NCBI GenBank assembly: GCA_965659115.1
Contig: CBFHUP010000016.1
Span: 1 to 42,500, forward strand
Length of the DNA: 42,500 nucleotides
DNA from: UBA8752 sp965659115
GTDB lineage: Bacteria; Bacteroidota; Bacteroidia; Flavobacteriales_D; Sanyastnellaceae
Direction: 5' to 3'
The notes under the pieces were generated by a model. It was not told the origin of the DNA. It made no database searches and was given only the letters and a program-made list of their open reading frames with translations. A program made the position numbers and the translations under genes. This document shows positions 1-8,777 of this stretch, piece by piece; positions within the stretch are counted from its first letter, which is position 1, and each line of letters begins with the position of its first letter.

Positions 1-1
1 C

Positions 2-1852
2 GCGCCCTGGCAGGTGAATTATGGGTTCATGACCTTGCTGACCCTGCTGATGCTGACCAAAGGCGCCCAGGTAGGGGTCAAGGCACTCTACGGCGTCGTG
101 GCAGTGTTGGTCGTGGCATTGCTCAGTTTTTTCTTTGGAACAGGCGAGCCCCAAACAGAGCTCGACATCTTGAGGACCATCGACGCGTCGTTCATCACCC
201 CTGATGGCCGGACCATAGAGCGGTATTCGTTTATAGAGGTATTCACCTTCATTTTTCCGGCATTCACGGGTATTGCAGCGGGACTGGGATTGAGCGGTGA
301 CTTGAAAGAGCCCGCCCGCGCCATTCCGAGAGGGACACTCTGGGCAACGGTCACCGGCATCGTGGTGTACATCATTGTGGCCTTGAAATTCTGGGTCAGC
401 GCCACCCCTGAGCAGTTGGCTTCCGATCAGCTGTACATGGAGTCTATCGCCATTTGGCCCCCATTGATTCCGATTGGATTGGCCGCAGCCGCCATTTCCA
501 GTGCGCTGGGCAGTGTGATCATTGCCCCCAGAACGCTGCAAGCACTGGCCGTAGATCGGATCTTCCCCAAAGCCATAGGGCTGAGGCTCAAGCGGGGGCG
601 CAAGTCCGACAACGAGCCTGTCATCGCATCGATTGTCACGTGCATCATCGGGTTCATTTTCGTCTCATTGGGCGACATCAATGCTGTGGCCGAGATCATC
701 TCCATGTTTTTCATGGTGACCTACGGCGCCATCTGCCTGGTGAGCCTGTTTGAGCATTTTGCGGCCAGTCCGAGTTACCGGCCCACGTTTCGTTCGCACT
801 GGCTGTTGAGTTTGGTAGGAGCAGTGACTTGCTTCTACCTGATGTTCCTCATGAACTTCAGTTACGCCTTGGGCAGTTTGGTGATCATGGTGGTGATATA
901 CAGCGGGCTGTCTCGCCGCGGGGAGCGAGGTATGGTGGCGTTGTTCCGGGGCATGCTGTTTCAGCTGTCGCGCCAATTGCAGCTCATTTTGCAGCGCCGG
1001 GACTCAGCCGAACTGGACCGCAAGGATTGGCGGCCAATGGTGCTGGGGGTGAGCAAGGACACCTTTAGAAGGCCTGGTGCATTTGACATGGTGCGCTGGC
1101 TGGCCCACCGACAGGGGTTTGGCACGTATGTGCACTTGATAGAGGGCAGGCTGGATGCCAGAACATTCCGGAGCTCCATCCGCGCCAAGCAAGGGCTGGC
1201 CGACCTGGGCAATGCCGTCAAGAGTCGAGTGAGCGTATCGACCATCGTGTCTCCTTCTTACACGTCGGCCATCGCACAGAGTGTGCAATTGCCTGGCATT
1301 AGTGGTCAAGGCAACAACGCGATCCTGTTGGAATACATCGATGAGCAGCCGCAAAGCGCCCAAGAATTGGTGACCAACTATGACCTGTTGCGGGGCTCAA
1401 ATTTGGACCTCTGTTTGCTGCGTTCCAGCTTCCGTGGTTTCGGTGAGCGGCGCTCCATACACATCTGGATCACGCCGGAAGATTCCGCCAACGCCAATCT
1501 TATGATTCTCATGGCGTACGTGTTGCAAGGCCATCCGGATTGGCGGGACTCCAACATTCAGGTGTTCTCCATATACCGGGACGGAGACCGGGCCAAAAGG
1601 GAGCAAGCCTTGCGGGAATTGATCCAAGCTGGCCGCATACCGGTGAGCGAGCAAAACATCGAAATGGTAGAGGAAATGCCGGGTGACCTCAAGGAAGCCC
1701 TCATCGATGAACGCAGCAAGTTTGCGGATTTGACCTTCATTGGATTCAACGATGCAGACATACGCCGTGAAGGGGTGAAGTTGTTTGAAGCCCACCACGG
1801 GATCGGCAACATCTTGTTTGTCGACGCCCACGAAGAAGTGGCATTGGCCTGA
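2..1852 (+). CDS. SLC12-like cation-chloride cotransporter/amino acid permease, 5' partial
   Basis: The frame is open to the left edge, so the start lies outside the window; the GTG at 14 is internal. About 617 residues are visible. The first ~310 are hydrophobic with several membrane helices and carry the loop SGDLKEPARAIPRGT, characteristic of the APC superfamily and close to the SLC12 (Na-K-Cl / K-Cl cotransporter) form. From about residue 310 to the end the protein is soluble, with Rossmann-like stretches (ADLTFIGFND near the end), like the C-terminal cytosolic domain of SLC12 proteins. Family members are longer, so the N-terminal helices are missing here. Ion specificity cannot be read from the fragment. 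The next gene, aroQ, starts 7 nt after the stop and could be cotranscribed. The family call is fairly secure; the substrate is not. Confidence 0.8.
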   Translation, partial: APWQVNYGFMTLLTLLMLTKGAQVGVKALYGVVAVLVVALLSFFFGTGEPQTELDILRTIDASFITPDGRTIERYSFIEVFTFIFPAFTGIAAGLGLSGDLKEPARAIPRGTLWATVTGIVVYIIVALKFWVSATPEQLASDQLYMESIAIWPPLIPIGLAAAAISSALGSVIIAPRTLQALAVDRIFPKAIGLRLKRGRKSDNEPVIASIVTCIIGFIFVSLGDINAVAEIISMFFMVTYGAICLVSLFEHFAASPSYRPTFRSHWLLSLVGAVTCFYLMFLMNFSYALGSLVIMVVIYSGLSRRGERGMVALFRGMLFQLSRQLQLILQRRDSAELDRKDWRPMVLGVSKDTFRRPGAFDMVRWLAHRQGFGTYVHLIEGRLDARTFRSSIRAKQGLADLGNAVKSRVSVSTIVSPSYTSAIAQSVQLPGISGQGNNAILLEYIDEQPQSAQELVTNYDLLRGSNLDLCLLRSSFRGFGERRSIHIWITPEDSANANLMILMAYVLQGHPDWRDSNIQVFSIYRDGDRAKREQALRELIQAGRIPVSEQNIEMVEEMPGDLKEALIDERSKFADLTFIGFNDADIRREGVKLFEAHHGIGNILFVDAHEEVALA

Positions 1853-1859
1853 TCAAAAA

Positions 1860-2285
1860 ATGACGCACACCGTTCACATCGTCAATGGACCCAATTTGAA
1901 CCTGCTCGGCCAGCGGGAACCGGACAAATACGGGCACACCTCTTTTGAAGCTTATTTGGAGGTGTTGCGCACCCAATTCCCAGCGGTCGAACTGGGCTAT
2001 TTTCAATCCAATGTGGAAGGGGAGTTGATCGATCACCTGCACGCCATTGGCTTTGGCGACGGTGGCATCGTGCTGAATGCAGGAGGGTACACGCACACTT
2101 CAGTGGCTTTGCGCGATGCCGTAGCGTCGATTCAATCGCCGGTCGTCGAAGTGCACATCACCAACGTACACGCCAGGGAGGAGTTCCGACATGTGAGCTT
2201 GCTCAGTCCTGTTTGCCAGGGCGTGATTTGTGGGCTGGGACTCGGTGGCTACGAAGCAGCCATCAGGGCGCTGGTCTCAATCTGA
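1860..2285 (+). CDS. aroQ: Type II 3-dehydroquinate dehydratase
   Basis: Dehydrates 3-dehydroquinate to 3-dehydroshikimate in the shikimate pathway (cytoplasm, dodecamer in the family). The 141-aa length is typical. Family signatures are present: VNGPNLNLLG at 8-17, Arg19 and Tyr24 in QREPDKYG (the catalytic Arg/Tyr pair), SNVEGELID, NAGGYTHTSVALRDA, and VHARE.FRHVS with the catalytic His. The Asn-Val in SNVEGEL replaces the more common Asn-His. An ATG at 1860 was chosen because the family begins at this strand; an upstream in-frame start at 1785 lies inside the permease gene. The 3' end overlaps the convergent membrane-protein gene by 9 nt. Confidence 0.96.
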   Translation: MTHTVHIVNGPNLNLLGQREPDKYGHTSFEAYLEVLRTQFPAVELGYFQSNVEGELIDHLHAIGFGDGGIVLNAGGYTHTSVALRDAVASIQSPVVEVHITNVHAREEFRHVSLLSPVCQGVICGLGLGGYEAAIRALVSI

Positions 2286-2885
2286 GTTCGCCTTTCGAGC
2301 GAGCCTTTGGGCGGCGGGGCGCATCAGCCGCATCAAACCATCCGCGTCGCGGTCCGTCAGCTGTTTCCCAAACACCATGGTGCGCTTTCCACTGCTGAAT
2401 TGTAGCGTTTCGCCCCCCATGGACCAGAATGCCTTTTCAAAAGTGCGCAGGATTTGGGTGGGGTTTTCCTCAATCCGAGACAGTCCTGAATAGGCGCCAT
2501 GCGCAAAGAAGTCAGGCAGGCCACGTCGCCCAAAAACCATGGCCACTGAAATGCCCCTTCGGTCGATTGTGATCACCTCTCTACCCCGCATGCGCCAGAG
2601 CAAAACCTTGCCGATTCGAAAAGCAAAGAAGCCCCAGAATGCAGAGTAAATGGCGTATCCCACGGTGGCATTGCCTTCGGTAGGGCCTTGGAACCAGAAA
2701 TACAGCACAGCCGCTTCTAGCCCCATCCACAGGACCATCCAGACCGAAAGCATGGCCATGTTGGAGGCCGAGGTGCCCTGGGCGATGTTCACACGCAATT
2801 GCTCTGCTTCCGTGCCGCGGTCGTGCCACTCAAAAGCGACTCGGCTTCCGATGTGACCGTTGGCTTTTTCCAGTCGGGTTCCCAT
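2277..2885 (-). CDS. Membrane protein with a PH-like C-terminal half, unknown function
   Basis: A 202-aa protein I cannot assign. The N-terminal 40 residues are polar, followed by two hydrophobic segments (about 43-67 and 76-96), an Arg-rich turn, and a soluble half beginning GREVITIDRRGI. The pattern of strand-rich segment, 'LSRIEENP', 'MVFGKQL' and a final amphipathic helix resembles short bacterial PH-like domains attached to two-helix membrane anchors; that is an inference from layout, not a recognised family. The start ATG at 2885 overlaps the bshA stop as ATGA, so it is translationally coupled to bshA and is the last gene of the long minus-strand run. Its tail overlaps aroQ by 9 nt, so the two are convergent without room for a terminator. 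Confidence 0.75.
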   Translation of the reverse strand: MGTRLEKANGHIGSRVAFEWHDRGTEAEQLRVNIAQGTSASNMAMLSVWMVLWMGLEAAVLYFWFQGPTEGNATVGYAIYSAFWGFFAFRIGKVLLWRMRGREVITIDRRGISVAMVFGRRGLPDFFAHGAYSGLSRIEENPTQILRTFEKAFWSMGGETLQFSSGKRTMVFGKQLTDRDADGLMRLMRPAAQRLARKANSD

Positions 2886-4015
2886 CAGTCTGCCGATTGC
2901 GGGGCGAGAACCCCTTCATAAATCCTCAAGTACTCGGGCAGCACCCTCGCCAGATCAAATGATGCGGCGCGCTTCAAGGCTTGCTGCTTGAATTTAGCGT
3001 GGTGTTCAGGTGCCAAAAGGAAGGCAGCATGATCCGCCATTTTTTCGACGTCGCCGATCGGGGCCAACATGCCGCTGACACCGTGTCGGATGACCTCGGG
3101 CAATCCACCGGCTTCAGTGGCCACGACGGGAACGCCACATGCCATGGCTTCGAGCGCAGCGAGCCCGAAACTCTCACTTTCAGAAGGCAGCAAAAAGAGG
3201 TCTGAAATGGACAGTGCCTCGAGGGGGTTTTTTAGTTTCCCCATAAAAAACACCCGGTTTTCCAACCCGCATTCTCGGGCGAGCCGCTCGGCTTCAGAAC
3301 GGTCGGGGCCGTCACCAACCATGAGCAGTTTTACAGGCAACCGATCGGCCAGCAAGGCAAAGGTGCGAATCACATCCACCACCCTTTTGACAGGACGGAA
3401 ATTGGAGATATGACACAACAGATGCTCCCCCTTTTCTGCAAATTCCATGCGGTCTTGGCCTTGCAGGGCTTCGAAGTGGGCCGGACAGATGAAATTGGGT
3501 ACAACCTCAATGTCTTTGTTGATGCCAAACAGCTTGTAAGTATCACTCCGAAGGCTGGTGCTCACCGCTGTGACAGCGTCGCTTTGGTTGATGGCAAAGG
3601 AGATCACGGGTTCAAACCCTGGATCCTTGCCCAACAAGGTGATGTCAGTGCCATGCAAAGTGGTCACCACGGGGAGGTGCCGCCCTTCTTCAGCCAGAAT
3701 CCGTTTGGCCATATAAGCACTCGAGGCATGCGGAATGGCATAGTGCACATGAAGGAGATCGAGGTTTTGCTGGCGGACAACTTCGACCATTTTAGAGGCG
3801 AGTACCAGCTCATAGGGCGGATAGTCAAAAAGCGGATACTGAGAAATCCGGACTTCGTGATAGAACACGTTGGGCCTGAAACTTCCGAGGCGGACAGGCT
3901 GGTCATACGTGATGAAATGAACCTCATGTCCATTTGCTGCAAGGGCTTTGCCCAGCTCTGTAGCCACCACTCCGCTTCCACCAAAGGTGGGGTAGCACAC
4001 CATTCCAATCCTCAT
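2885..4015 (-). CDS. bshA: N-acetyl-alpha-D-glucosaminyl L-malate synthase (bacillithiol synthesis)
   Basis: First enzyme of bacillithiol synthesis: joins GlcNAc from UDP-GlcNAc to L-malate. The 376-aa protein is a two-domain GT-B, GT4-type glycosyltransferase. It begins MRIGMVCYPTFGGSGVVATE, the BshA donor/acceptor loop, and has HVHYAIPHA, LHGTDITL, a Lys-containing NFRPVKRV and the ESESFGLAALEAMACG motif that holds the E-x7-E residues for the nucleotide sugar. BshA is known in Bacteroidota as well as Firmicutes. The start is 12 nt downstream of the GH3-fusion stop, so it lies in the same minus-strand run; the TGA overlaps the next ATG. A weak promoter-like box (TAAATTGC) sits 4 nt before the ATG. 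No bshB or bshC is in this window. Confidence 0.93.
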   Translation of the reverse strand: MRIGMVCYPTFGGSGVVATELGKALAANGHEVHFITYDQPVRLGSFRPNVFYHEVRISQYPLFDYPPYELVLASKMVEVVRQQNLDLLHVHYAIPHASSAYMAKRILAEEGRHLPVVTTLHGTDITLLGKDPGFEPVISFAINQSDAVTAVSTSLRSDTYKLFGINKDIEVVPNFICPAHFEALQGQDRMEFAEKGEHLLCHISNFRPVKRVVDVIRTFALLADRLPVKLLMVGDGPDRSEAERLARECGLENRVFFMGKLKNPLEALSISDLFLLPSESESFGLAALEAMACGVPVVATEAGGLPEVIRHGVSGMLAPIGDVEKMADHAAFLLAPEHHAKFKQQALKRAASFDLARVLPEYLRIYEGVLAPQSAD

Positions 4016-4027
4016 AGCTGCAATTTA

Positions 4028-6991
4028 CTACCGTGGACCAACAGTGGGTCCGGATGCTGTGAATCTGCCGGGGCTTTGCACAGCATCTTCGATGATTTCG
4101 AGGGCTTTTGTCCGAATGTCTTCGTCGATGTAAGTCCGGTTGGCGGCATCTGGACAGATTCGGTTGCCCAAAATAACTGCAGTCCATCCCGCTGCTGGAT
4201 CGGTCCACGCCAAGGTCCCTGTGAACCCGCTGTGTCCGAAACTCGACCAAGAACCAGCATTGCCGCTGGCACCGGTGTCTTCTTCCAAGCCGGGTTTGTC
4301 CCAGCCCAGCCCGCGTCGATTGTCCTCTTGTGGAAAGGCGCGGGAAGTAAAGTCCGCCACGGTGGAAGGGGCCACAAGCTGAACGCCGTTTCTACTGCCG
4401 CCCAGCCGCATGACCTCCATCAAAAGGGCCAGGTCATGGGCATCTGAGAACAGTCCCGCATGTCCCGCGACGCCGCCGAGCATGGCGGCACCGGGGTCGT
4501 GGACTGTGCCGCGCAGCCATGCTGCTCGAAACACCGTGTCCAATTCTGTGGGAGCGATGTGGTCCAAGCTGGCCCATTGGAGCGGCTGATATCCCATGCG
4601 CTTCAGTCCGAGAGGCTGGTGGATCAGACTGTCAGCCAACTGCTCCAAGGGCTGGTTCCAATGCGATTCGAGGATGTCCTTGAGCAGGTAATACCCCACG
4701 TCGCTGTATCGGTATCGTCCTGTGGGCTTGGGCGAAATGGCCCGAACAGTTTTCCGAATGGAATCGCACCACATGGGGTGCATGCACCGCCCCTCACACA
4801 GTGGAATCCAGCCGTCCACTGGATCGTTACTCATGTCACCCCCCACAGAATCCTCATGGGCCATCAGGTCGACGTAAAAAGGAATCCATGCGGGCAGGCC
4901 CGAACGGTGGGCCAGCACATCCCGCAGCGTGCGTCGCCCCAGCTCAGGATTTAGGGGGGCAGCATCGTCATCGGGCAACAGGGAGGACAGCGGTTGGTCC
5001 AGGCCAAAAAGGCCCCGCTCGACGGACATCATCGTGAGGAGGGTAGAAGTGGCCACCTTGGTGATGGAAGCGAGGTCGTAGACGTGGTGCCTCTCAACAG
5101 GAGTAGCAGCTGTGTCTCCCAAATGTCCGTGGGCCCCGTCGTATCGTATGCTGTCGTCTACCACGACCAGCACGCGCATGCCGGGAGTAGATGACATGCC
5201 GACGGCTTCTTTAGCCAGACTGTCCAACCGCATCCCCATCTCGGCCATTTGCGGCGTGGATTCAGACCTGGGCAAACGTCGCGCGGTTGTTGGGTTCCCT
5301 TGGCCGGCACTCCAATCCCCAACATCGACGGGCAGCCTGCCCATGGCATCACCTTCCTGGCACCAGGCGGCCATGGCTGCCCGCTGCGTCAGGGGGTCTT
5401 CATGATGGGCCACAAGCCATTCGCGTCCCGGTTGCGGGGAGAGGTATCCCAATGCATAGGGGCTCGTAAACAGGGTTACAAATACAGGACCGCCTCCATC
5501 TGACAGAGCGTCCAGCAAAGCGTTGGCGCCTTGGGGAAGTCCAAACCTACGGGCTGGCCGGTTGCTTTCGTCTAAAAAAGCCACCACGACCTGGGGGCAT
5601 TCTGCTGCGGCTGCGGCGATGTGTGCCTGGTCTTCCGCTGAGATGGTGCCTTTGCCTTTTCGGATGACCTTGAGGTTCGGAAAAGTGAGACGCAACCGTT
5701 GTTCGGCAGCTTCACCGCGGTTGCCCACCACCACTAAAGCCGTTGGGGTTCCGGGATCGAGTTGTTGCCCTTGTCCCAGGCGGACCAACATTTGACCGCG
5801 AATTTCTTCTTGAAGGCCGCGCAGGTTCGATGGGGGAGATTCAACGGGTTCGACCTCCATCCATTGTTTGGCGAGCAAGACTTTAAGGCAGGCCTCATCG
5901 ATCCTAGAGGTGTCCAATTCGCCGCGCTCTAAGGCGGCATCGATGCTGTCCAGGACCAAGCTTGGCTCGGACGGAAAGAGCAACACGTCATTGCCGGCTC
6001 TGAGCGCTGCTACTTCGCGCGTGCCAGGAGGTACGGGGTCTGCAGCACCTGCCATGGTGAGTGCGTCGGTGAAGACAAGGCCCTCAAAGCCCAGGGAATC
6101 CAGGAGCAAATCGCGGATGACCAAGGGCGAAAGAGAGGTCGGCAATCCGGTCAGCGTATCCAGAGCGGGCACGTCCAGGTGGGCGGTCATAATGCCGTCG
6201 ACCCCGCGGTCGATCAATGTTTGAAATGGCGGCAACTCCACAGACGACAACGTCCTGACATCGGAGGAAATCACGGGCAGCGCCAAGTGAGAGTCGAGGT
6301 CTGCATCACCGTGGCCTGGAAAGTGCTTGCCCACAGACATTACCCCCGCTTCGCGGAGTCCTTCTGCCCATGCAGAAGCCAGAGCGCCTACCAGAAGGGG
6401 GCGGGATCCGAAAGACCGGTTGCCGATGACTGGGTTCGCCGGGTTGCTGTTGACGTCGGCCACCGGCGCAAAATCAATGTCGACGCCTAGGCGGCGCAAT
6501 TCTTGACCAGCGGCGAGGCCTGCTTTTCGCACGAGGTCTTCGTCCTCTGTGGCTCCCAGGGCCATCGCTTTGGGAAAGGCGATGCCATCGGGAAGCCGCA
6601 TTCCAGAGCCCCATTCGGCATCCATGGCGGTCAGAAGATCAAGCCCGGTCTTGGCCAGTGATGCGCTGTCCAATTCGGCCAGGTTGAGCCGGGTGGTCTG
6701 GGTGTCCCCTTGCATGGCGATGACCCCGCCAATGCCCCAAGTTTCGATGGCGAGGAGGACCCCGTTTTTGGAATCAGGTTCGCCCGGTTTCGAATACAAA
6801 GGGACCATCATCAGTTGGGCCACTTTCTCCCGGAGGGTCATGCTGTCCATGGCGGCCAAAATCGATGCCGTATCGCCCTTTAGAAAGGCGGGGCGGACGG
6901 CTGAAGGGCCCTCTGATTGGGCTTCGCCTGGATGGCAACTGAATAAAACGGGGACGAGCAAGAGGGCCGCCCAAAGGCGGGCTTTACGCAT
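4028..6991 (-). CDS. Lipoprotein fusion of GH3 beta-N-acetylhexosaminidase (NagZ-like) and class C beta-lactamase-like serine hydrolase
   Basis: A 987-aa two-enzyme envelope protein. Residues 1-19 form a lipoprotein signal (VPVLFSC, Cys19). About 35-380 is a glycoside hydrolase family 3 domain with KHFPGHG (222-228), whose His is the NagZ-type acid/base, and FTDALTM with nucleophile Asp309. A GH3 C-terminal-like domain follows to about 565. Residues ~585-980 match the serine beta-lactamase/esterase fold: SITK (Ser642-Lys645), YSD (762-764) and a late HSGFTGT. Such fusions are known in Bacteroidota and suggest recycling or trimming of peptidoglycan at the cell surface or periplasm; the second domain's substrate is unknown. 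The ATG at 6991 was chosen because the signal peptide starts there; it overlaps the cmk stop by 8 nt. Confidence 0.92.
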   Translation of the reverse strand: MRKARLWAALLLVPVLFSCHPGEAQSEGPSAVRPAFLKGDTASILAAMDSMTLREKVAQLMMVPLYSKPGEPDSKNGVLLAIETWGIGGVIAMQGDTQTTRLNLAELDSASLAKTGLDLLTAMDAEWGSGMRLPDGIAFPKAMALGATEDEDLVRKAGLAAGQELRRLGVDIDFAPVADVNSNPANPVIGNRSFGSRPLLVGALASAWAEGLREAGVMSVGKHFPGHGDADLDSHLALPVISSDVRTLSSVELPPFQTLIDRGVDGIMTAHLDVPALDTLTGLPTSLSPLVIRDLLLDSLGFEGLVFTDALTMAGAADPVPPGTREVAALRAGNDVLLFPSEPSLVLDSIDAALERGELDTSRIDEACLKVLLAKQWMEVEPVESPPSNLRGLQEEIRGQMLVRLGQGQQLDPGTPTALVVVGNRGEAAEQRLRLTFPNLKVIRKGKGTISAEDQAHIAAAAAECPQVVVAFLDESNRPARRFGLPQGANALLDALSDGGGPVFVTLFTSPYALGYLSPQPGREWLVAHHEDPLTQRAAMAAWCQEGDAMGRLPVDVGDWSAGQGNPTTARRLPRSESTPQMAEMGMRLDSLAKEAVGMSSTPGMRVLVVVDDSIRYDGAHGHLGDTAATPVERHHVYDLASITKVATSTLLTMMSVERGLFGLDQPLSSLLPDDDAAPLNPELGRRTLRDVLAHRSGLPAWIPFYVDLMAHEDSVGGDMSNDPVDGWIPLCEGRCMHPMWCDSIRKTVRAISPKPTGRYRYSDVGYYLLKDILESHWNQPLEQLADSLIHQPLGLKRMGYQPLQWASLDHIAPTELDTVFRAAWLRGTVHDPGAAMLGGVAGHAGLFSDAHDLALLMEVMRLGGSRNGVQLVAPSTVADFTSRAFPQEDNRRGLGWDKPGLEEDTGASGNAGSWSSFGHSGFTGTLAWTDPAAGWTAVILGNRICPDAANRTYIDEDIRTKALEIIEDAVQSPGRFTASGPTVGPR

Positions 6992-7676
6992 CGAGCACGT
7001 GTTGCACACAGGCCATCATGTGGTCGAATTGCTGCTCAATCGAAAGGTCGCTGTTGTCGATGACGATGGCATCTTCAGCTTGCGTCAACGGACTGTGTTC
7101 CCGGGTACTGTCGATTCGGTCTCGGTCTTGTAGGTTGGAAACCACATCATTGAGTTCCACAGCCCGGCCGCGCCGCGCGAGTTCCGCATGGCGCCGTTCT
7201 CCGCGGGCTCGGATGCTCGCTGTCATGAAGAATTTCAACTCAGCGTTGGGCAGTACAACGGTGCCGATGTCACGGCCATCCATGACGACACCGCCTGATT
7301 CTCCAATGCGGCGCTGCGCGATGACAAGTTTTTCGCGCACCTCTGGAAGGCGGGACACCACACTCACTTGGCGCGAGACTTCATGGCTCCGAACTTCCTT
7401 TTCGACATTCCGACCGTTGAGACAAATTTCACTCTTGCCGGTCCCCTGATTGAACCGAAATGTCAAATACACCCTCGGCAGCGCCAGAATCATGCCCTCC
7501 TCATCCAGGTTGCTGTCGTGGTCAATGAGTTTTTCGCGCAGGGCAAATAAGGTGACAGCCCGGTACATGGCACCGGTGTCTATGTAGATGTAATTCAACG
7601 CTTTTGCCAAGCTTTGGGCCAGGGTGCTCTTGCCCGATGCGCTGAGTCCGTCTATGGCAATGCTGATGCGTTTCAT
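6984..7676 (-). CDS. cmk: Cytidylate kinase
   Basis: Phosphorylates CMP and dCMP to the diphosphates. The 230-aa length is normal. The P-loop GLSASGKST lies at about residues 8-16, followed by YIDTGAMYRAVTL (the CMP-binding region), the long NMP-binding insert typical of bacterial Cmk, and MDGRDIGTVV with a LID-like FFMTASIRARGERR. The ATG at 7676 is preferred to the ATG at 7718 because the family starts directly with the P-loop strand. It is 54 nt downstream of porQ; in the gap a TACCTTCG box (minus strand, 7707-7714) is one mismatch from TAnnTTTG and may give it its own promoter. The stop overlaps the following lipoprotein gene. Confidence 0.95.
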   Translation of the reverse strand: MKRISIAIDGLSASGKSTLAQSLAKALNYIYIDTGAMYRAVTLFALREKLIDHDSNLDEEGMILALPRVYLTFRFNQGTGKSEICLNGRNVEKEVRSHEVSRQVSVVSRLPEVREKLVIAQRRIGESGGVVMDGRDIGTVVLPNAELKFFMTASIRARGERRHAELARRGRAVELNDVVSNLQDRDRIDSTREHSPLTQAEDAIVIDNSDLSIEQQFDHMMACVQHVLDA

Positions 7677-7730
7677 GGTGCTTGAGGGAGCGGGGTTAAC
7701 CTCGACCGAAGGTAGCAATGCAGAGCGTCC

Positions 7731-8777
7731 TCACCGTTCGGTAAGTCTGGTGCGAATGCTGATGTGGGTAGAGGCCCCTGCCGTGTGGTAGGTGTTGCGG
7801 GCTATGGTGAGGTTGAATCGACGCACTTTAAAGTCCAGTCCCCAGGCAAATCCAGCGGTTCCTGGAGCATTTGCGAGACGCAATTCTTGACGGCGCCGGT
7901 GGTGGTATCCAAAACGGAAGCCCAGATTCTCGCTGATGTTCAATCCTGTCCCAATGGCAAGGTGGCGCAGAAGTTGGTCACCAAAAGCCCAGGTACCTGC
8001 TGAGAGGGTGTCGCCTGTCAATGGGTCGATCGAATCGTCGTAGTAGCCTTCTGGAGCGAGGTCCCACTGTTGCAATTCATCATAGGTGACCGAGAATACG
8101 AATGGGGCATTTTGAAATCCCTTGCTGAAGGAAAGCCTCATGTCTGGAGCAAACCTGCCGCTGCTTCCGGTGGAGTTGGCGTTGTGCATGCCTCCCCAGG
8201 GGCGCCACATGGCTGCCATCCTCAGTTTTCGATCCCTGCGGTAATAGTTCACTGAGACGTCCATCTGTGCAAAAACAGAGCGCCGTTCGGCCAGGCCACT
8301 TTGTCCCAGCCATAGGGAAGTGGCCACGGTCAGATTGGTGTCCAATGGGACACTCACGCCGCTGACCCAAGCCACGTCGGACGCCGAAAAACCGCCCGTC
8401 TCCGCTCCTACGGGGTCGGTGCCGGTGAAGGTTCCGTATCCCAAGTTGCGCAAACCGGTATGCCACAGCCATTTGCGCTCTTTGGGCTGGTGGGCATAAA
8501 GGGCAGATGCCATCGCCGTCCCTGCGAAGTAGTCCACATAGGCCAAGTGCAGCTGTCCGGCATGTGTTGAGTCGATGAGAGAAGCCTGTCCCAAGGCATC
8601 GCCGAGGGTGGCTTGCAATGGTGCCCCCATACTTTCGGCAGATCCAGCAAATCTGGCAGAAATCGGCAGGTCCAAGAGTCCAGGTCTGGGAACCGATTGT
8701 CCCCAAGACAACGTCGGGGTCATTCCGAGCAAACCTCCCAGCAAAAACAGCGCAGCGGCAGTAACCTTCATGCTCAT
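7731..8777 (-). CDS. porQ: Type IX secretion system protein PorQ
   Basis: A 348-aa predicted outer-membrane-type protein with a cleavable signal peptide (about 1-26, ending SWGQS) and the PorQ-like start SARFAGSAESMGA, repeated beta-strands, and a C-terminus of alternating strands (RFGYHHRRRQELRL). In the T9SS literature PorQ is an outer-membrane protein needed to attach the surface-remodelling protein PorU through PorZ. The identification rests on the N-terminal signature, size, and the neighbourhood lon-porQ-cmk, an arrangement I recall from other Bacteroidota. The ATG at 8777 overlaps the lon stop as ATGA; a second ATG two codons later is possible. Targets of the system in this window would include the 1064-aa protein at 14.2 kb. 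Confidence 0.85.
   Translation of the reverse strand: MSMKVTAAALFLLGGLLGMTPTLSWGQSVPRPGLLDLPISARFAGSAESMGAPLQATLGDALGQASLIDSTHAGQLHLAYVDYFAGTAMASALYAHQPKERKWLWHTGLRNLGYGTFTGTDPVGAETGGFSASDVAWVSGVSVPLDTNLTVATSLWLGQSGLAERRSVFAQMDVSVNYYRRDRKLRMAAMWRPWGGMHNANSTGSSGRFAPDMRLSFSKGFQNAPFVFSVTYDELQQWDLAPEGYYDDSIDPLTGDTLSAGTWAFGDQLLRHLAIGTGLNISENLGFRFGYHHRRRQELRLANAPGTAGFAWGLDFKVRRFNLTIARNTYHTAGASTHISIRTRLTER

Noticed and set aside
3410..4447. 345-aa open frame on the plus strand
   Set aside because: Antisense to bshA and the GH3 fusion; no recognisable motif, and the opposite strand has real enzymes.
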